64,000 nt of DNA, taken from Candidatus Parendomicrobium reticulitermitis. Lineage in GTDB: Bacteria > Elusimicrobiota > Endomicrobiia > Endomicrobiales > Endomicrobiaceae. The position numbers were made by a program, and so were the translations under genes. This document shows positions 19,685 through 28,704 of the stretch, one piece after another; positions within the stretch are counted from its first letter, which is position 1; each line of letters begins with the position of its first letter. The DNA is taken from assembly GCA_031287095.1 (NCBI GenBank), contig JAITTG010000064.1:1-64000 (forward strand), read 5' to 3'. The notes below the pieces were generated by a model that did no database searches, was not told the origin of the DNA, and saw only the letters and a list, made by a program, of their open reading frames with translations.

Positions 19685-20821
19685 TTATTGCCTCTTATCT
19701 CGTTTTAACAACCTTTGTAATTTATACATACGCCATTTTGATTGGATTTTTGCTTTTAATGTTTTGGGTTCATAATCATCGTATATTGTAGGTTCGCCGT
19801 ATTTCTTTAACAATTCATAGACTTTTTTGTAATACGCATGCTTATATCTCAAATGTTTTTGCGCGGTTTCCCAACATAAGTTAGTATCTTTTGCGCCATG
19901 TTTAAGCAAAGTTTCAATTATTTCTACTGAGGCGCAAGAGTCAATAGCTATTTCAAGAGGCGTTTTATCCCAAATGTGGACTGCGCTATTAAAATTTGGG
20001 TCTGCGCCATAAGACAAGAATAATTCTATCTTTTGTAATGTTTCGTGTTTGTCGCTTTTGTATGACTTACCAAACAGATTATATAGTTTAATGTTTTCTT
20101 CAATCCTATTTTCAAATGTATCTTCCCCTCCTATTGCTAAACACATAAGAGGAGTTTGTCCGCCATAATTATTCTTGAGAACATAAAGATAATTTGGATT
20201 AAATCCGTTTTTAAGACTCTCTTCCAATTTCTCTATGGGTTGATTTACAAACTCGTATAAATCACCCTGTAAAACAGTATTCTTTTTTGAAAAATATTCA
20301 ATGACTATTTGAGAATTTAATTTGCCTGTCCAATCTGGATAACGCCCTCTATTCCATTCAAGTTTACTGCCTTTAGAAAATCCATTTAATAATTCTGCAT
20401 AAAACGCTGAAATTAGCGCATCCTTTTTTATAATAAAATCAAATTGCAGCGGAGGATAATATTTCTTATCAATATTTTTCAATTGTATTTTATCGGGAAA
20501 AGACCGCCAGCCTGAAGAAAATAGAACAAATCGGACATGAGTATCATCAATTGCTTTTGCATAAAGGCAGGCATCCGTCCCTTCTTGGTCGCAATACCAA
20601 GAGACTTCATTTTTTCCTAAACACAAACCTTCTATAAAATTCCACACTTCGTCAATATTGCCTACTGATTGGCAACTTCTTATAAAGAAATCGCCTTGTT
20701 TAGTTTTGATTTTAAAATCCCAATCTCCATACGAGATAAATATACGGCTGTTTAATCTAAATGTCTCTAGTTTTTCAGGCGTAGATTTTGATAATTGTTC
20801 AGTCATTTCTTCGTATAACAC
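19685..20821 (-). CDS. Ankyrin-repeat protein with unknown N-terminal domain
   Basis: The 378-aa protein has about 200 N-terminal residues I do not recognise. Degenerate ankyrin repeats follow, recognisable by NYGGQTPLMCLAIGG, LFLSYGADPNFNSA, WDKTPLEIAIDSCASVEII and ETLLKHGAKDTN, and the tail is basic. Ankyrin repeats normally mediate protein binding. Translation probably starts at GTG 20821, 7 bp after AGGAG; an in-frame ATG lies five codons later. It is the middle gene of a minus-strand trio, 16 bp after the nucleotidyltransferase and abutting the SLOG gene. The trio may work together, but that is inferred from arrangement alone. Confidence 0.75.
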   Translation of the reverse strand: MLYEEMTEQLSKSTPEKLETFRLNSRIFISYGDWDFKIKTKQGDFFIRSCQSVGNIDEVWNFIEGLCLGKNEVSWYCDQEGTDACLYAKAIDDTHVRFVLFSSGWRSFPDKIQLKNIDKKYYPPLQFDFIIKKDALISAFYAELLNGFSKGSKLEWNRGRYPDWTGKLNSQIVIEYFSKKNTVLQGDLYEFVNQPIEKLEESLKNGFNPNYLYVLKNNYGGQTPLMCLAIGGEDTFENRIEENIKLYNLFGKSYKSDKHETLQKIELFLSYGADPNFNSAVHIWDKTPLEIAIDSCASVEIIETLLKHGAKDTNLCWETAQKHLRYKHAYYKKVYELLKKYGEPTIYDDYEPKTLKAKIQSKWRMYKLQRLLKRDKRQ

Positions 20822-20837
20822 AATTAGACTCCTATTT

Positions 20838-21593
20838 TCAACACATATACGACTGAAAAACCGCTTTATAAAAGTATTTGTCCAAAAGTAAAATATCTTT
20901 TGGCGGTTTCTCGTATTTGTTGGAATTTGTTAGATAATAATCTAACTTTTTTTCTATCCAAACATCTATTTCCTTTTTCGGGTCAATAATGCCTAATTCC
21001 GCTCCTTGCTTTTTGGTTTCTATCAAATATATTAGAAAGCCGCTAATGGCATTGTCCTGCGTTTTTAAAATTTCTGACAATTTGTTGATTTCTATCGGCG
21101 GAAAAGTTCCTGTATTTTCTATCCATAAACAAGCGGCAATAGCGCGTAAGATATATAGATATTTTTTGGCTCTAACCTTATCTTTGCCAGATATATAAAC
21201 TTTATAATTGTTCCTTGCCAAAGCCGCATAGGAAAAAATCAAACTTGTCTTGCTCCAAAATTTGTATGACAATTTTTTAAATTCTTGCGCTTTTGGACTA
21301 TTAAACCATTCGTATAAAGACATATTGCTTTTGAGCAAAAGTTCAAGAGCCTTTTTAATATCCCAGCCGCTAAAATCAAGGTCACTCTTTTCATCTTTAA
21401 CATTAAGATTATCATCTTTAGCAATTATAGAAAAATACCATTCTGGCTTGTTTATATACAAAAATCTAATATCATAATCGCTATCAGGCGAAGCAAACCC
21501 CCAATCTCTGCTGCCAGACTCAAGCGCATAAATAATCTCAATCTTATGCTGAATTTCAATCTCAAGTAAAGTTTTTAAGATTTTTTCTTTCAT
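20838..21593 (-). CDS. Predicted nucleotidyltransferase (RlaP/YcgL-like)
   Basis: The 251-aa protein begins with a nucleotidyltransferase core: YALESGSRDWGFASPDSDYD (about residues 23-42), where the two Asp of DSDYD are the expected metal ligands. IRFLYINKPEWYFSI follows. This pattern is that of the COG3541/RlaP group, predicted nucleotidyltransferases often found near RNA ligases or repair genes; the substrate is unknown. It is the first gene of the trio with the ankyrin and SLOG proteins. Confidence 0.85.
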   Translation of the reverse strand: MKEKILKTLLEIEIQHKIEIIYALESGSRDWGFASPDSDYDIRFLYINKPEWYFSIIAKDDNLNVKDEKSDLDFSGWDIKKALELLLKSNMSLYEWFNSPKAQEFKKLSYKFWSKTSLIFSYAALARNNYKVYISGKDKVRAKKYLYILRAIAACLWIENTGTFPPIEINKLSEILKTQDNAISGFLIYLIETKKQGAELGIIDPKKEIDVWIEKKLDYYLTNSNKYEKPPKDILLLDKYFYKAVFQSYMC

Positions 21594-22119
21594 TTTATTT
21601 GCGCGCCATTTGTCATTTTGATTTCTATCGTTGGTGTATTCCCGTTTCCCGTTTGTTTTTGCATTTCGGGCGGGCGGGTTTCAAATCCACCCATATAAGT
21701 TTTGGGTTTTTTATATTTTTTCAATTTTTATATTGATTTTTCAATATGTTTTTAATTTCAATAAATTTTTATATTTGCATTTCGTAACGGCTGGCGGATT
21801 TGAAACCCGTCCATACGATAAATGTCCATCTATTTTTATATGTCAGTTATGCAAGAGGTCTATCATTCATCTTTGCGGTCTATTTCGCTTTTTATATTTT
21901 TGGGGAGACGCGCATGCGCGTCCCTACGATTGGATTTTGAATATCACAAAAAAACAGCAATACCACTTTTGCCGGTATTGCCGCTGTAAATGAAAACAAC
22001 AATTATTTGTTGATTGTATATACCTCATGGTTTCACCCATCCAATATAGCGCAGGCTCTCCCTGCGCCTCCAACAAATAATCTATTAAACTGTTTTACCG
22101 CAAATCTATATTTCTAAGA
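21594..22119. repeat. Repeat-rich intergenic DNA
   Basis: No gene is supported here. The stretch holds a gggcgggttt...aaatccaccc palindrome near 21668, and a roughly 60-bp AT-rich segment at 21718-21778 that recurs nearly unchanged at 40248-40308. It also has the gcggatttgaaacccgtcc palindrome near 21790 and a ggggagacgcgc/gcgcgtccctacg palindrome at 21902-21928. All are members of dispersed families in this window. Confidence 0.6.
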
Positions 22120-22420
22120 TTAATTTTCCAGCGTCCAATCTTCTATGGATTGATATTTTCCTTTTAAGTAATAAATACAAGTATCAGCATCTAAAAAATA
22201 TATTATATTTGTCCCTTTGATAGATTGTATTTGCCGTCTATTTCTTTGTGCTCTATAAAAGTATCATCCTTAATAGCGACAAATAAATCAAAAAACCATC
22301 GGGGTAATTATTGTTTAAAATGACCCTTATATTATTGCCCGCCCAATTTGAAATTTAAGTATTCCTTTGTCCTGCTGCTTTTTCAATTTTCTCAAAAGTA
22401 ATTTCATCTATATCTAATGC
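22120..22420 (-). pseudogene. Decayed protein-coding remnant, frameshifted
   Basis: Read on the minus strand, this stretch gives coherent protein fragments in more than one frame. DEITFEKIEKAAGQRNT ends in a stop. A later frame reads IKDDTFIEHKEIDGKYNLSK, then NIIYFLDADTCIYYLKGKYQ and SIEDWTLEN to a stop at 22120-22122. A one-base loss in an A/T run near 22295 would explain the frame change between PDGF and the rest. The YFLDADTCIYYLKGKYQ piece loosely resembles the start of PIN-domain toxins, but the fragment is too short to assign. I see no intact reading frame. Confidence 0.5.
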
Positions 22421-22489
22421 GATTTGCAGCACAGTTTTTACATTCTAATAAAATTTTCCCTTGCAACGAGCGAGATAATATCAAAAAGA

Positions 22490-22723
22490 CTGGTAAAAAA
22501 CAAACAGACGGGAACGGCAAAGGATTCTCGCAAGTTGCGTAAAGGGGAGATAACGGCAAAAGCAAACGACCACGCAAGGAGCGCAAAACGGAAAAGGCAA
22601 CGGCAATAACAACAGCATTTAGTCTTGTCGTTTTCGTTATTTGTGTTTCTGAAACTTGCGAAACTTGCGAGAAAGCCGCTGCTGTTGTCTTGTTTTCGGT
22701 GTCATTTTAAATGATTTGACAGG
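22490..22723 (+). repeat. Dispersed repeat, left arm of inverted pair
   Basis: This non-coding segment matches, in reverse complement, the segment at 27055-27285. The best part is 22578-22723, including aaatgatttgacagg at its right edge, aacttgcgaaacttgcgag and gcgcaaaacggaaaaggcaa. A shorter direct copy of its left part is at 31317-31395. The two arms point towards each other and enclose the pentapeptide and autotransporter genes. Confidence 0.8.
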
Positions 22724-22827
22724 TCAGATGTATTAAAATGCTGCGTAAAGAAAAGCATTTGGACAAATAAGGGATTTTATGATACCATTAAAAACTCTTG
22801 AAATGGACTTTTAAAAGGGTAAAGAGA

Positions 22828-23319
22828 ATGAAAGAAAAAGAATTGATAGACCATCGTTCCGCAATGAAACGAGTGACAAAAATCACAACAATTTTGTTTG
22901 CGCTTGTTTTAAGCGCAGGAGTTCTGCGAGGGGTGAATTTAAATTATATAAATTTAAGCGGCGCAAATTTAAAAGGGCAGAATTTACGCGGCGAAAATTT
23001 AAGCAAGAAGAATTTGAGTAATGCGGATTTACGCAATACAGATTTACGAGGCGCAAATTTGGAAGAAGCAAATTTATACCATGCAGATTTAAGTGGGGCA
23101 GACTTACGAGGCGCAGATTTTACAAATGCGGATTTACGAGGCGCGGATTTGAGCAATACAAAGTTAAGCGATGCAAATTTCAGCAATGCAGACTTGCGAG
23201 GCGCAAATTTGCGCAAGGCTAGATTAAATAAAGCATATTTAACAGGCGCAAATTTATTCGGCGCTCGTTTAGAAGGGGCAACTTTAAACGGCGCAATAAT
23301 GACAAATGTAAAAAAGTAG
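22828..23319 (+). CDS. Pentapeptide-repeat protein with N-terminal hydrophobic segment
   Basis: The 163-aa protein has a basic N-terminus and a hydrophobic stretch TTILFALVLSAGVL (about residues 18-31), which could be a signal peptide or membrane anchor. Some 25 tandem pentapeptides of the A(D/N)LXX type follow, such as ANLKG, ADLRN and ADLRG, predicted to fold as a right-handed quadrilateral beta-helix. The family includes gyrase-protecting DNA mimics, but the possible export signal argues for an envelope role here. I chose ATG 22828 (AAGGG upstream) over TTG 22798. It lies between the inverted repeats, upstream of the autotransporter and in the same direction. Confidence 0.85.
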   Translation: MKEKELIDHRSAMKRVTKITTILFALVLSAGVLRGVNLNYINLSGANLKGQNLRGENLSKKNLSNADLRNTDLRGANLEEANLYHADLSGADLRGADFTNADLRGADLSNTKLSDANFSNADLRGANLRKARLNKAYLTGANLFGARLEGATLNGAIMTNVKK

Positions 23320-23647
23320 GATGATACAGTCAGCCTGCATATAGCAAAGTCGTAAAAGAGCGAAGACGCGTATTTATCAGCCGTAAGTCTAATCTCAATT
23401 AATGATACGCTGATTAATTCGTCAAATGCCCTTAATCCACTGCTTGCGGGCTTTGTTTTATCGACCGCAATCTCTGGTCTTTTGTCTCAAAAATGTTTTG
23501 CGGGTCAAGACCGAAAGTGATAGATTAAGGACATCCGATGAATTAATCAGTATTTCCTAAAAGATGGAAAGCGGAATTTGTCATCTGCAAGTTTGAACTC
23601 CTTTGAGCAATAATAGTCATATAAATTATATAGAAAGAGGCAGTTTA
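23320..23647. repeat. Intergenic region with long imperfect inverted repeat (MITE-like)
   Basis: The arms at about 23410-23441 and 23523-23554 are imperfect reverse complements of about 30 bp: one starts ctgattaattcgtc, the other ends gatgaattaatcag. They are separated by about 80 bp that includes tttgcgggtcaagaccg. A one-arm relative occurs near 48322. No reading frame is supported; the shape is that of a miniature inverted-repeat element. It also carries the leader of the autotransporter gene. Confidence 0.6.
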
Positions 23648-26600
23648 ATGAGAGTTTGTAAAAAAGTTCTGTTTATCATTTGTATTTCTTTTGGGATTTT
23701 GTTTTTCGGCGGAGTCAAAAATATCTTTTCGGCTGATTTTGACGATTTTGTAAATGAGATTGCAATTAATGATTTTGATATATCAATTGCAAATTATAAT
23801 AATCATTTGATTTGGACTCGTTCTCTTACGGACTCTGATTTTGCAAGCAGCGGGACTATAAGAGGCGCAAGCGGAGATGATATAAGCGTATTAAGCGGCG
23901 GCGCGGCATATCAAGGGTTTCATTTGTTTGATTTGTCTTTTGTCCCTAAAGAAATCCATTTTGTAGGCAATATAGAGTTTTCTAAATTTAATAATGCTAT
24001 TTATAGTCTGTTTTCCGAAACTTCATTTGATGCGGATAAAATCAATTTTTCAAGCAATACAAATACCGCCGTCTCGCTTAGACGCTCAACAATTTCTTTT
24101 AACACAGGATCGGTTAATTTCATAAATAATGCAGGCTCTGCAATCAATATTCAATCTTCCTCGGCATCGTTTAATAATCAAATAACAAATTTCACAAATA
24201 ATATCGCAGACCGCGGCGGCGCGATTTTTGCATTAAGCTCTACAATGTCTTTTTATAATTCAACGGTAAATTTTATAGGCAATCAGGCAAACGGAAACGA
24301 TGGCGGCGGCGCTCTCTATATTTCCAATTCAATAATTGATTTTCAGACTTCGCAAGAATTAAATTTCGTTAATAATACCGCTTTGGGCGCCGTCGGCGGC
24401 GGGGCGATATATTTTTCCAATTCTCGGTACAGCAAACTCGCCCTTTTAAATCCTTCATTTATCAATAATTATGCCGTTGGACGCGGCGGCGCTATACTTA
24501 TTCAAGGCGACGGCAGCCAAATTACAATTGCGCAAATAATAGCCCAAGACCGCAATGTTGTTTTTAGCGGTAATAAAGCAAACGGCAAGCCTAATGATAT
24601 TCATTTTATTGGGAATGCCGAAATAGATTTTAATGCAGCCGCAGGACGCAAAATTGAGTTAAACGGCGGCATTACGGCAATGAGCGGTAATAACACAATA
24701 GAGAAATTAGGAGACGGCGCTTTATATTTTAATGCAGGCTCTTCAATATCTTTTAACGGAGATTTTAATGTCAGGGCAGGCAGCGTTATTTTCGCTACAA
24801 ATGCCTATATCAATACGATAAATATAAGCGCTGATGCTTCGCTTGGAGCGAGCATAGATTTTGTCGGGAACCTAAGTTCTATTCTTTATTTGAGTAATAT
24901 AATCGTAGGCGCCAATGTTAATTTGTCTGTAAAAACAATAAAGCATGCCTCGGTTGCGGGTACTTCCGCCGCTTTTATATATACCCGTAGTTCTTCTCTA
25001 CCTTCTAATTTTGCTTCTGTGATTGATGTTGACGGCTATACTTATACATTCAGTTGGAATTTAGAAAGCGACGGCTTTTATAAAGGATATTTGACTTACG
25101 GGGTTTTATTTAATTGGAATGATTTTATAGATAGATATCAACAGACGACGATAAATAATAAACTTTTGACGCTTGGAGAAGATATAAAAGCAACTGCTTC
25201 TTATAACAATGCTTTTGGAACGCCGATTGATAATGATTTTACCATTGAAGGACAGGGTTATACGATAGACGCGGATAATTTTGACGATTTGGGTATTATT
25301 GTCAACAATTCATCGCTGACATTTAAAGATATAAATTTTAGAAATTTTAAGGCAAATTCCGACGGCGCTGTAATGAATATAGCGGGAAACAGTTCAATCG
25401 TCATAAAAGCGCAAAACCACAATATTGCATTTCTAAACAATACGGCAAATGGAGAAAACAATGACATATATATTACGGACGCAGATATCGCCATGCTTGA
25501 ATTCGGCGCGTCAAACGGACGAAAAATTGAAATTGGCGGCGGAATAAAAGGGGGGGCGCAATCTTTTATCAAAAAAACTGGAAGCGGCGATTTAATTTTT
25601 CTTCCAAGCGCTATTATAGATTTCGGCGGCGAGTTCAATATTGAAAGCGGAAATGTTATTACAAAGTCTAATATAGATGGACGGACAATAAAAATTTCTA
25701 CTTTGATAGTGTCTAATTTAGCGGGTTATTCCATGCAAAATTCTGTTAAAGATAATACGCAAATTGAAAACAGCGCCAATATCGGCGGAACTTTATATAT
25801 AGATGCTTCCGATTCATGGGCGGATACAATAACCGCAGACAATATAATTTTAAACAGAACAAGCAAATTGTTTGTTCACAATGTTGGACTGACAGAACAA
25901 AAATCCATTGTGATAATGATTGCCAATATAGGCAGAGACAGAGGCGATTTTCTCGGCGGCATTTCTGACGACAATAATGGCAAATATAGTTTTCATTGGA
26001 GTTTAGAAAACGGCGATTATAAAGGCTATTTAACTTTTGAAGGATATATTCCCTCTCCAGTCCCCGGCGAAACTGTTGCGCAAAAAACAATACTGGCAAA
26101 CAGTTTATCTTTGTCTGCAAGAACTATAAATGTAGATGAAATTTACAATAGATTAAATATCAGGATTGACGAGACTAATTCCTTTTGGTTTTCTTTGTCG
26201 GGCGGAGCAAACACTTTTGACAAATTTGATTCAATCCTATTTGGATTGACGGCGGGAGCAGACTTTTATAATAGTCAAGATTATGTAGGAGGAATTTTTG
26301 TCCGACACAATACAAACAGCGTCGAAGAAGAAGGCAATAAAGGCGAAATAAAAGATACTGAAATAGGCTTATACGGCGGCTCTTTAGGTTTATTTGGCGA
26401 AAAAGTCAATTTCAAAGTCAATATCTCAATGGGTTTCCAAAATTATGACATGCAAATGAAAGACAAATTAGAATTTAGCGGTCAAACTATCAAAGGCGGG
26501 TTTGAATTTGAACGGCTTTCAATTCTAAATCCTTTTATAGGCTTTCAAGCAGGTTATGTCTCTAATGAAGATGCGCAAAATGCGGAAATGGTTTTATATA

Positions 26601-26914
26601 AAGATTCCTTTATCAGAGCGGAAACAAGGTTAGGATTAGGCTTAAAAAGTTCAAGCAAAGGCAAAAAATTTCATTGGCGCGCTAGACTATATGCAATAGT
26701 CCCCATAACAGGCGCTTACGCACAATACAAAATCAAAGACGCGGACGGCGAAAGCGAAATAAAATCAAATAAAGAATCCTCCATACAACCCGCCTTCTCA
26801 TTCGGCGGCGAATACGAAATAAATCACTTCATATCAATTACCGCTCAAATCCGCGCCGACTACAATAAAGGCTTTGGCTACTTATACAATATCGGAACAG
26901 CCCTAAAATTTTAA
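23648..26914 (+). CDS. PMP-like autotransporter (type V secretion)
   Basis: The 1088-aa protein starts with a signal peptide (hydrophobic residues 7-27, likely cut after IFSA). The passenger is rich in Gly, Asn and Ser with beta-helix repeats and the GGA(I/L) and FxxN motifs of polymorphic membrane proteins: RGGAIFALS, GGGALYISNS, FVNNTALGAVGGGAIYF and FINNYAVGRGGAILI, between about residues 190 and 300. The last 270 residues or so form the autotransporter barrel, beginning near FWFSLSGGANTFDKF and ending in Phe (TALKF). It probably displays an adhesin-like passenger on the surface. AAAGAGG lies 7 bp before ATG 23648, which is preferred over 23603. The gene sits between large inverted repeats. 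Confidence 0.9.
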   Translation: MRVCKKVLFIICISFGILFFGGVKNIFSADFDDFVNEIAINDFDISIANYNNHLIWTRSLTDSDFASSGTIRGASGDDISVLSGGAAYQGFHLFDLSFVPKEIHFVGNIEFSKFNNAIYSLFSETSFDADKINFSSNTNTAVSLRRSTISFNTGSVNFINNAGSAINIQSSSASFNNQITNFTNNIADRGGAIFALSSTMSFYNSTVNFIGNQANGNDGGGALYISNSIIDFQTSQELNFVNNTALGAVGGGAIYFSNSRYSKLALLNPSFINNYAVGRGGAILIQGDGSQITIAQIIAQDRNVVFSGNKANGKPNDIHFIGNAEIDFNAAAGRKIELNGGITAMSGNNTIEKLGDGALYFNAGSSISFNGDFNVRAGSVIFATNAYINTINISADASLGASIDFVGNLSSILYLSNIIVGANVNLSVKTIKHASVAGTSAAFIYTRSSSLPSNFASVIDVDGYTYTFSWNLESDGFYKGYLTYGVLFNWNDFIDRYQQTTINNKLLTLGEDIKATASYNNAFGTPIDNDFTIEGQGYTIDADNFDDLGIIVNNSSLTFKDINFRNFKANSDGAVMNIAGNSSIVIKAQNHNIAFLNNTANGENNDIYITDADIAMLEFGASNGRKIEIGGGIKGGAQSFIKKTGSGDLIFLPSAIIDFGGEFNIESGNVITKSNIDGRTIKISTLIVSNLAGYSMQNSVKDNTQIENSANIGGTLYIDASDSWADTITADNIILNRTSKLFVHNVGLTEQKSIVIMIANIGRDRGDFLGGISDDNNGKYSFHWSLENGDYKGYLTFEGYIPSPVPGETVAQKTILANSLSLSARTINVDEIYNRLNIRIDETNSFWFSLSGGANTFDKFDSILFGLTAGADFYNSQDYVGGIFVRHNTNSVEEEGNKGEIKDTEIGLYGGSLGLFGEKVNFKVNISMGFQNYDMQMKDKLEFSGQTIKGGFEFERLSILNPFIGFQAGYVSNEDAQNAEMVLYKDSFIRAETRLGLGLKSSSKGKKFHWRARLYAIVPITGAYAQYKIKDADGESEIKSNKESSIQPAFSFGGEYEINHFISITAQIRADYNKGFGYLYNIGTALKF

Positions 26915-27054
26915 ACAACGAAACGACAATACAGTATGTAAAAATCCCTATTCTTATAGAATGTTCGCCGCACAATCTTCATACAAGGCAGGGAGAGGTC
27001 GAAAAGACGAAGTCTTGACAGACAAGGCGCAGAGCGGAAGCGTCGTTCGTCTCG
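26915..27054. other. Intergenic segment downstream of autotransporter
   Basis: This 140-bp segment leads into the right inverted repeat. It contains gaaaagacgaagtcttgac, a short palindrome with the GACGAAGTC core also seen at 17178 and, as its complement, at 40066. I see no clear intrinsic terminator for the autotransporter gene. Confidence 0.4.
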
Positions 27055-27285
27055 CCTGTCAAATCATTTAAAAATAACATCAAAAACAAGGCAACAGTAA
27101 CGGCTTTCTCGCAAGTTTCGCAAGTTTTAGAAACGCAAAATGACAAGACTAATGCTGTTGCCGTTGCCTTTTCCGTTTTGCGCTCATTGTATGGGCGCTC
27201 ATATCTCGCACCCGTCGCAGACATACATTTTTTATTCATTGCGCGGCGACTGCAACTTGCGAGAAGCCGTTGCCATCTTTTCTTT
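27055..27285 (-). repeat. Dispersed repeat, right arm of inverted pair
   Basis: This is the reverse-complement partner of 22490-22723. It starts cctgtcaaatcattt, contains ctttctcgcaagtttcgcaa and ccttttccgttttgcgctc, and keeps a weaker match to gcaacttgcgagaa near 27250. Short reading frames across it have no family resemblance and are treated as chance. Confidence 0.8.
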
Positions 27286-27364
27286 TTCCTCTCTTCTCTT
27301 TTCTCTCTGCCTTTCTCCATCTGACATTGACAAATATGATACTTTTTGATACTATCCCCGTAAT

Positions 27365-28339
27365 ATGAATGTATTTATAAAAATCAAGCGTGTGCTAAAA
27401 AGGAAAGTAACAGTTATGTTTATTCACCATGGAGAGTTGAGACCCATGCGTTTAAGCGTTCCTTTACTTCTGTTGTGTGTTGTAGTGTTATCATGGACAT
27501 CTGTAACATTGTGGGCGGGCTATCTTGCCAGCCGTCATATTGATTACCTGAAAGCGAAAGCAGATAATAATATTATGCAATTTAGGATGTTATTTTTTGC
27601 TAGTCAATTAGAAAAAACAAAAAATATGTTCGAAAAAGTTCAAGTAAACGACGATAAAATTCGTTCCCTCCTTTCTTTACGCACAAAAAGGTCTATAATA
27701 GAAGACAATCTCACCGACCAGTTCCTTGGAGAAGGCGGACCTACCGAAGCGCAAGCAAATGCATTTTTAGCAGTTTTATCCGGCAGAATTAACAATGTCA
27801 ATTATATCGCTCTTGTAAGACAAGCAGATATGCTTGATGAACAATATAAGTATATCCAAAGAAGCTATTCTGAGATTATTTTGCATATAAAGCAAGAGAG
27901 GTCGTTATTTGTAGCTACGCCTCGCGGTTGGCCTGCTGAAGGAATTATAACATCTCATTTTGGGTTTAGGCAAAATCCATTTTTTAATACGAGAGATTTT
28001 CATTCCGGCGTTGATATTGCAAATGCTTTAGGTACCGATATCGTAGCTACTGCAAATGGAAAGATTGTGTTTTCTGGCTGGCAGTCAGGGTATGGTAATA
28101 TAGTGGTAGTAGATCATGGGTATAACTATAGAACATCTTATGCGCATCTTTCAAGAAGGTTGGTACTCGTAGGGGACTATGTATCAAGAGGTCAAATCAT
28201 CGCTAAGATGGGAAATACTGGTTCCGCTACTGGTCCTCATGTCCATTATGAAGTCCATTTCCAAAATAAATCAATAAATCCGATTTCGTTCTTATCGGAT
28301 TATTCTTTCGGAGGTAAAAATGTCGAAAAAGAGTTCTAA
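27365..28339 (+). CDS. M23-family (LytM) peptidoglycan endopeptidase, membrane-anchored
   Basis: The 324-aa protein has a basic N-terminus, a single membrane helix (about 31-55, SVPLLLLCVVVLSW) and a helical linker. The C-terminal M23 domain keeps its zinc and catalytic residues: HSGVD (H213, D217), YAHLS (H261) and PHVHYE (H292, H294). Such enzymes cut peptide cross-links in peptidoglycan. It overlaps the bactofilin gene by 20 bp, a pairing known from Helicobacter Csd1-CcmA and similar cell-shape loci, so a role in cell shape is likely. The ribosome-binding site is weak; a second start at 27416 is possible but would remove much of the basic N-terminus. Confidence 0.93.
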   Translation: MNVFIKIKRVLKRKVTVMFIHHGELRPMRLSVPLLLLCVVVLSWTSVTLWAGYLASRHIDYLKAKADNNIMQFRMLFFASQLEKTKNMFEKVQVNDDKIRSLLSLRTKRSIIEDNLTDQFLGEGGPTEAQANAFLAVLSGRINNVNYIALVRQADMLDEQYKYIQRSYSEIILHIKQERSLFVATPRGWPAEGIITSHFGFRQNPFFNTRDFHSGVDIANALGTDIVATANGKIVFSGWQSGYGNIVVVDHGYNYRTSYAHLSRRLVLVGDYVSRGQIIAKMGNTGSATGPHVHYEVHFQNKSINPISFLSDYSFGGKNVEKEF

Positions 28340-28700
28340 AAACTTGCTTGATGCCGTTGAAACGGTAATCGGCAGCAGCGCAACATTTGAGGGAGAGATT
28401 AAGACGGAGAAGGTTTTGCGTATTGACGGTAAATTTATAGGAAATATTGATGCAGCCGGCGTAATGATAGGAGCGGAAGGGCAAGTTGTCGGTAATATCA
28501 ATACCGTAGTTATTATGGTAGGAGGATATGTAAAGGGCAATATTATTGCAAAGGAATCAATAGAAATGCTCCCTAAATCAAGAGTTGAAGGAGATATTAC
28601 TACAGATTTGTTGACTATTGTTGAAGGCGCCTATTTTGAAGGCAAGTCGTCTAAAGTAAAAACAGACGAAGAATATATAAATAATATAAGCGAGGAATAA
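28320..28700 (+). CDS. Bactofilin (polymer-forming cytoskeletal protein)
   Basis: The 126-aa protein matches the bactofilin domain: TFEGEIKTEKVLRIDGKFIG, VMIGAEGQVVGNI, YVKGNIIAKESIEM and RVEGDITTDLLTI form the repeating beta-helix, with flexible ends. Bactofilins polymerise without nucleotide and place cell-wall enzymes at the membrane. GGAGG upstream supports ATG 28320, inside the end of the M23 gene, so the two are translationally coupled and probably act together in cell shape. Confidence 0.95.
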   Translation: MSKKSSKNLLDAVETVIGSSATFEGEIKTEKVLRIDGKFIGNIDAAGVMIGAEGQVVGNINTVVIMVGGYVKGNIIAKESIEMLPKSRVEGDITTDLLTIVEGAYFEGKSSKVKTDEEYINNISEE

Positions 28701-28704
28701 TAAG

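Noticed and set aside
21631..21993. 120-codon frame
   Set aside because: It crosses several dispersed palindromic repeats and has an odd Phe/Tyr/Arg-rich composition unlike the neighbouring proteins.
22944..23216. Minus-strand frame full of KSAPRKSA-like repeats
   Set aside because: It is the shadow of the pentapeptide repeats on the other strand.
22490..27285. Composite transposon interpretation of the inverted repeats
   Set aside because: No transposase, integrase or target-site duplication is visible, so I report only the repeats and leave mobility open.
26979..27349. Overlapping 69- and 113-codon frames on both strands
   Set aside because: They cover the right inverted repeat; the left copy does not keep either frame.
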